From positions 68,991 to 132,990 of the forward strand of contig CAKRCD010000003.1 of NCBI GenBank assembly GCA_934307065.1: a stretch of DNA of 64,000 nt, in the 5' to 3' direction. Numbering within the stretch: position 1 is the stretch's first letter; every line of letters starts with the position of its first letter. The notes under the pieces were generated by a model that did not search any database, was not told the DNA's origin, and was given only the letters and a program-made list of their open reading frames with translations. This document shows, piece after piece, positions 63,971 to 64,000 of this stretch. The DNA is from an uncultured Bariatricus sp. (GTDB lineage Bacteria; Bacillota; Clostridia; Lachnospirales; Lachnospiraceae). The translations under genes were made by a program, and so were the position numbers.

Positions 63971-64000
63971 TTAGCATCCTCCTTTGATTGTATGTGCAGG

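Noticed and set aside
1-64000. CRISPR array, prophage or rRNA operon
   Set aside because: No regularly spaced repeats, phage structural genes or rRNA sequence were seen anywhere in the window.

Overview
The window looks like a chromosomal segment of an anaerobic, low-to-moderate GC Gram-positive bacterium of the Clostridia, most probably a gut Lachnospiraceae. The basis is the gene content and layout: strong AGGAGG-type ribosome binding sites, a plsX-acpP-rnc-smc-ftsY block, RNase Y and omega (rpoZ) of Firmicutes type, a minimal IscR-NifS-IscU-MnmA cluster, two oxygen-sensitive 2-hydroxyacyl-CoA dehydratase activase-type proteins, a GGGtGRT protein, acetate kinase, and a citrate/homocitrate-synthase-family gene of the kind clostridia use as Re-citrate synthase. 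No prophage, CRISPR array, rRNA operon or complete insertion sequence was seen. Most of the window is core housekeeping sequence with nearly all genes on the minus strand.

Layout. 1-1.2 kb: truncated LeuA/Re-citrate-synthase family gene whose promoter is covered by a 24-bp perfect palindrome. 1.2-12.8 kb: DUF1653, ilvA, ftsY, smc, rnc, acpP, plsX, then an HTH-Fic gene with its own promoter, operator-like inverted repeat and terminator wedged between plsX and rpmF, then rpmF, DUF177 and ackA. 13-23 kb: tmcAL (plus strand), degV, a WalJ-type metallo-hydrolase, coaE, polA, tRNA-Leu(CAA), lysA, pyk and a rhomboid-like membrane protein that seems to lack the catalytic serine. 23.5-27.8 kb: a 1415-residue double-activase fusion (plus strand). 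27.9-34 kb: aspartate aminotransferase, then the lower-glycolysis genes gpmI, tpiA, pgk and gap. 34.4-38.2 kb: mnmA, iscU, nifS, iscR and a SpoIIM-like protein. 38.4-45.4 kb: rny, recX, SOS-type recA, a HAD phosphatase, a GlmU-C-like hexapeptide protein and topB. 45.6-48 kb: a standalone activase, a short LacI-type regulator, a triple Spo0A-box-like array and a HAD hydrolase. 48.1-50.9 kb: an unusual radical SAM protein, a GGGtGRT protein and an IscU-like scaffold, probably one operon. 50.9-56 kb: cinA, pgsA, rimO, rpoZ, gmk and yicC. 56.2-61.8 kb: a three-gene ABC transporter (lipoprotein, permease, ATPase), rqcH and murI. 61.8-64 kb: the only clearly accessory region, with an Rpn-type nuclease, small membrane proteins and two decayed genes.

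Functional themes. Glycolysis to acetate is represented by gap, pgk, tpiA, gpmI, pyk and ackA. Iron-sulfur biogenesis appears twice: the IscR-controlled set and the IscU-like/GGGtGRT/radical-SAM set. RNA and protein quality control includes rnc, rny, yicC, rimO, mnmA, tmcAL and rqcH. Promoters are unusually easy to read by eye (many TTGAC-type boxes with 17-bp spacers), and several carry operator-like symmetry. The strongest leads for new biology are the palindrome at 1163-1186, the HTH-Fic cassette, the phased Spo0A-like boxes at 47167-47213, and the scaffold/GGGtGRT/radical-SAM operon. All calls are from reading the sequence; no database search or alignment was run.
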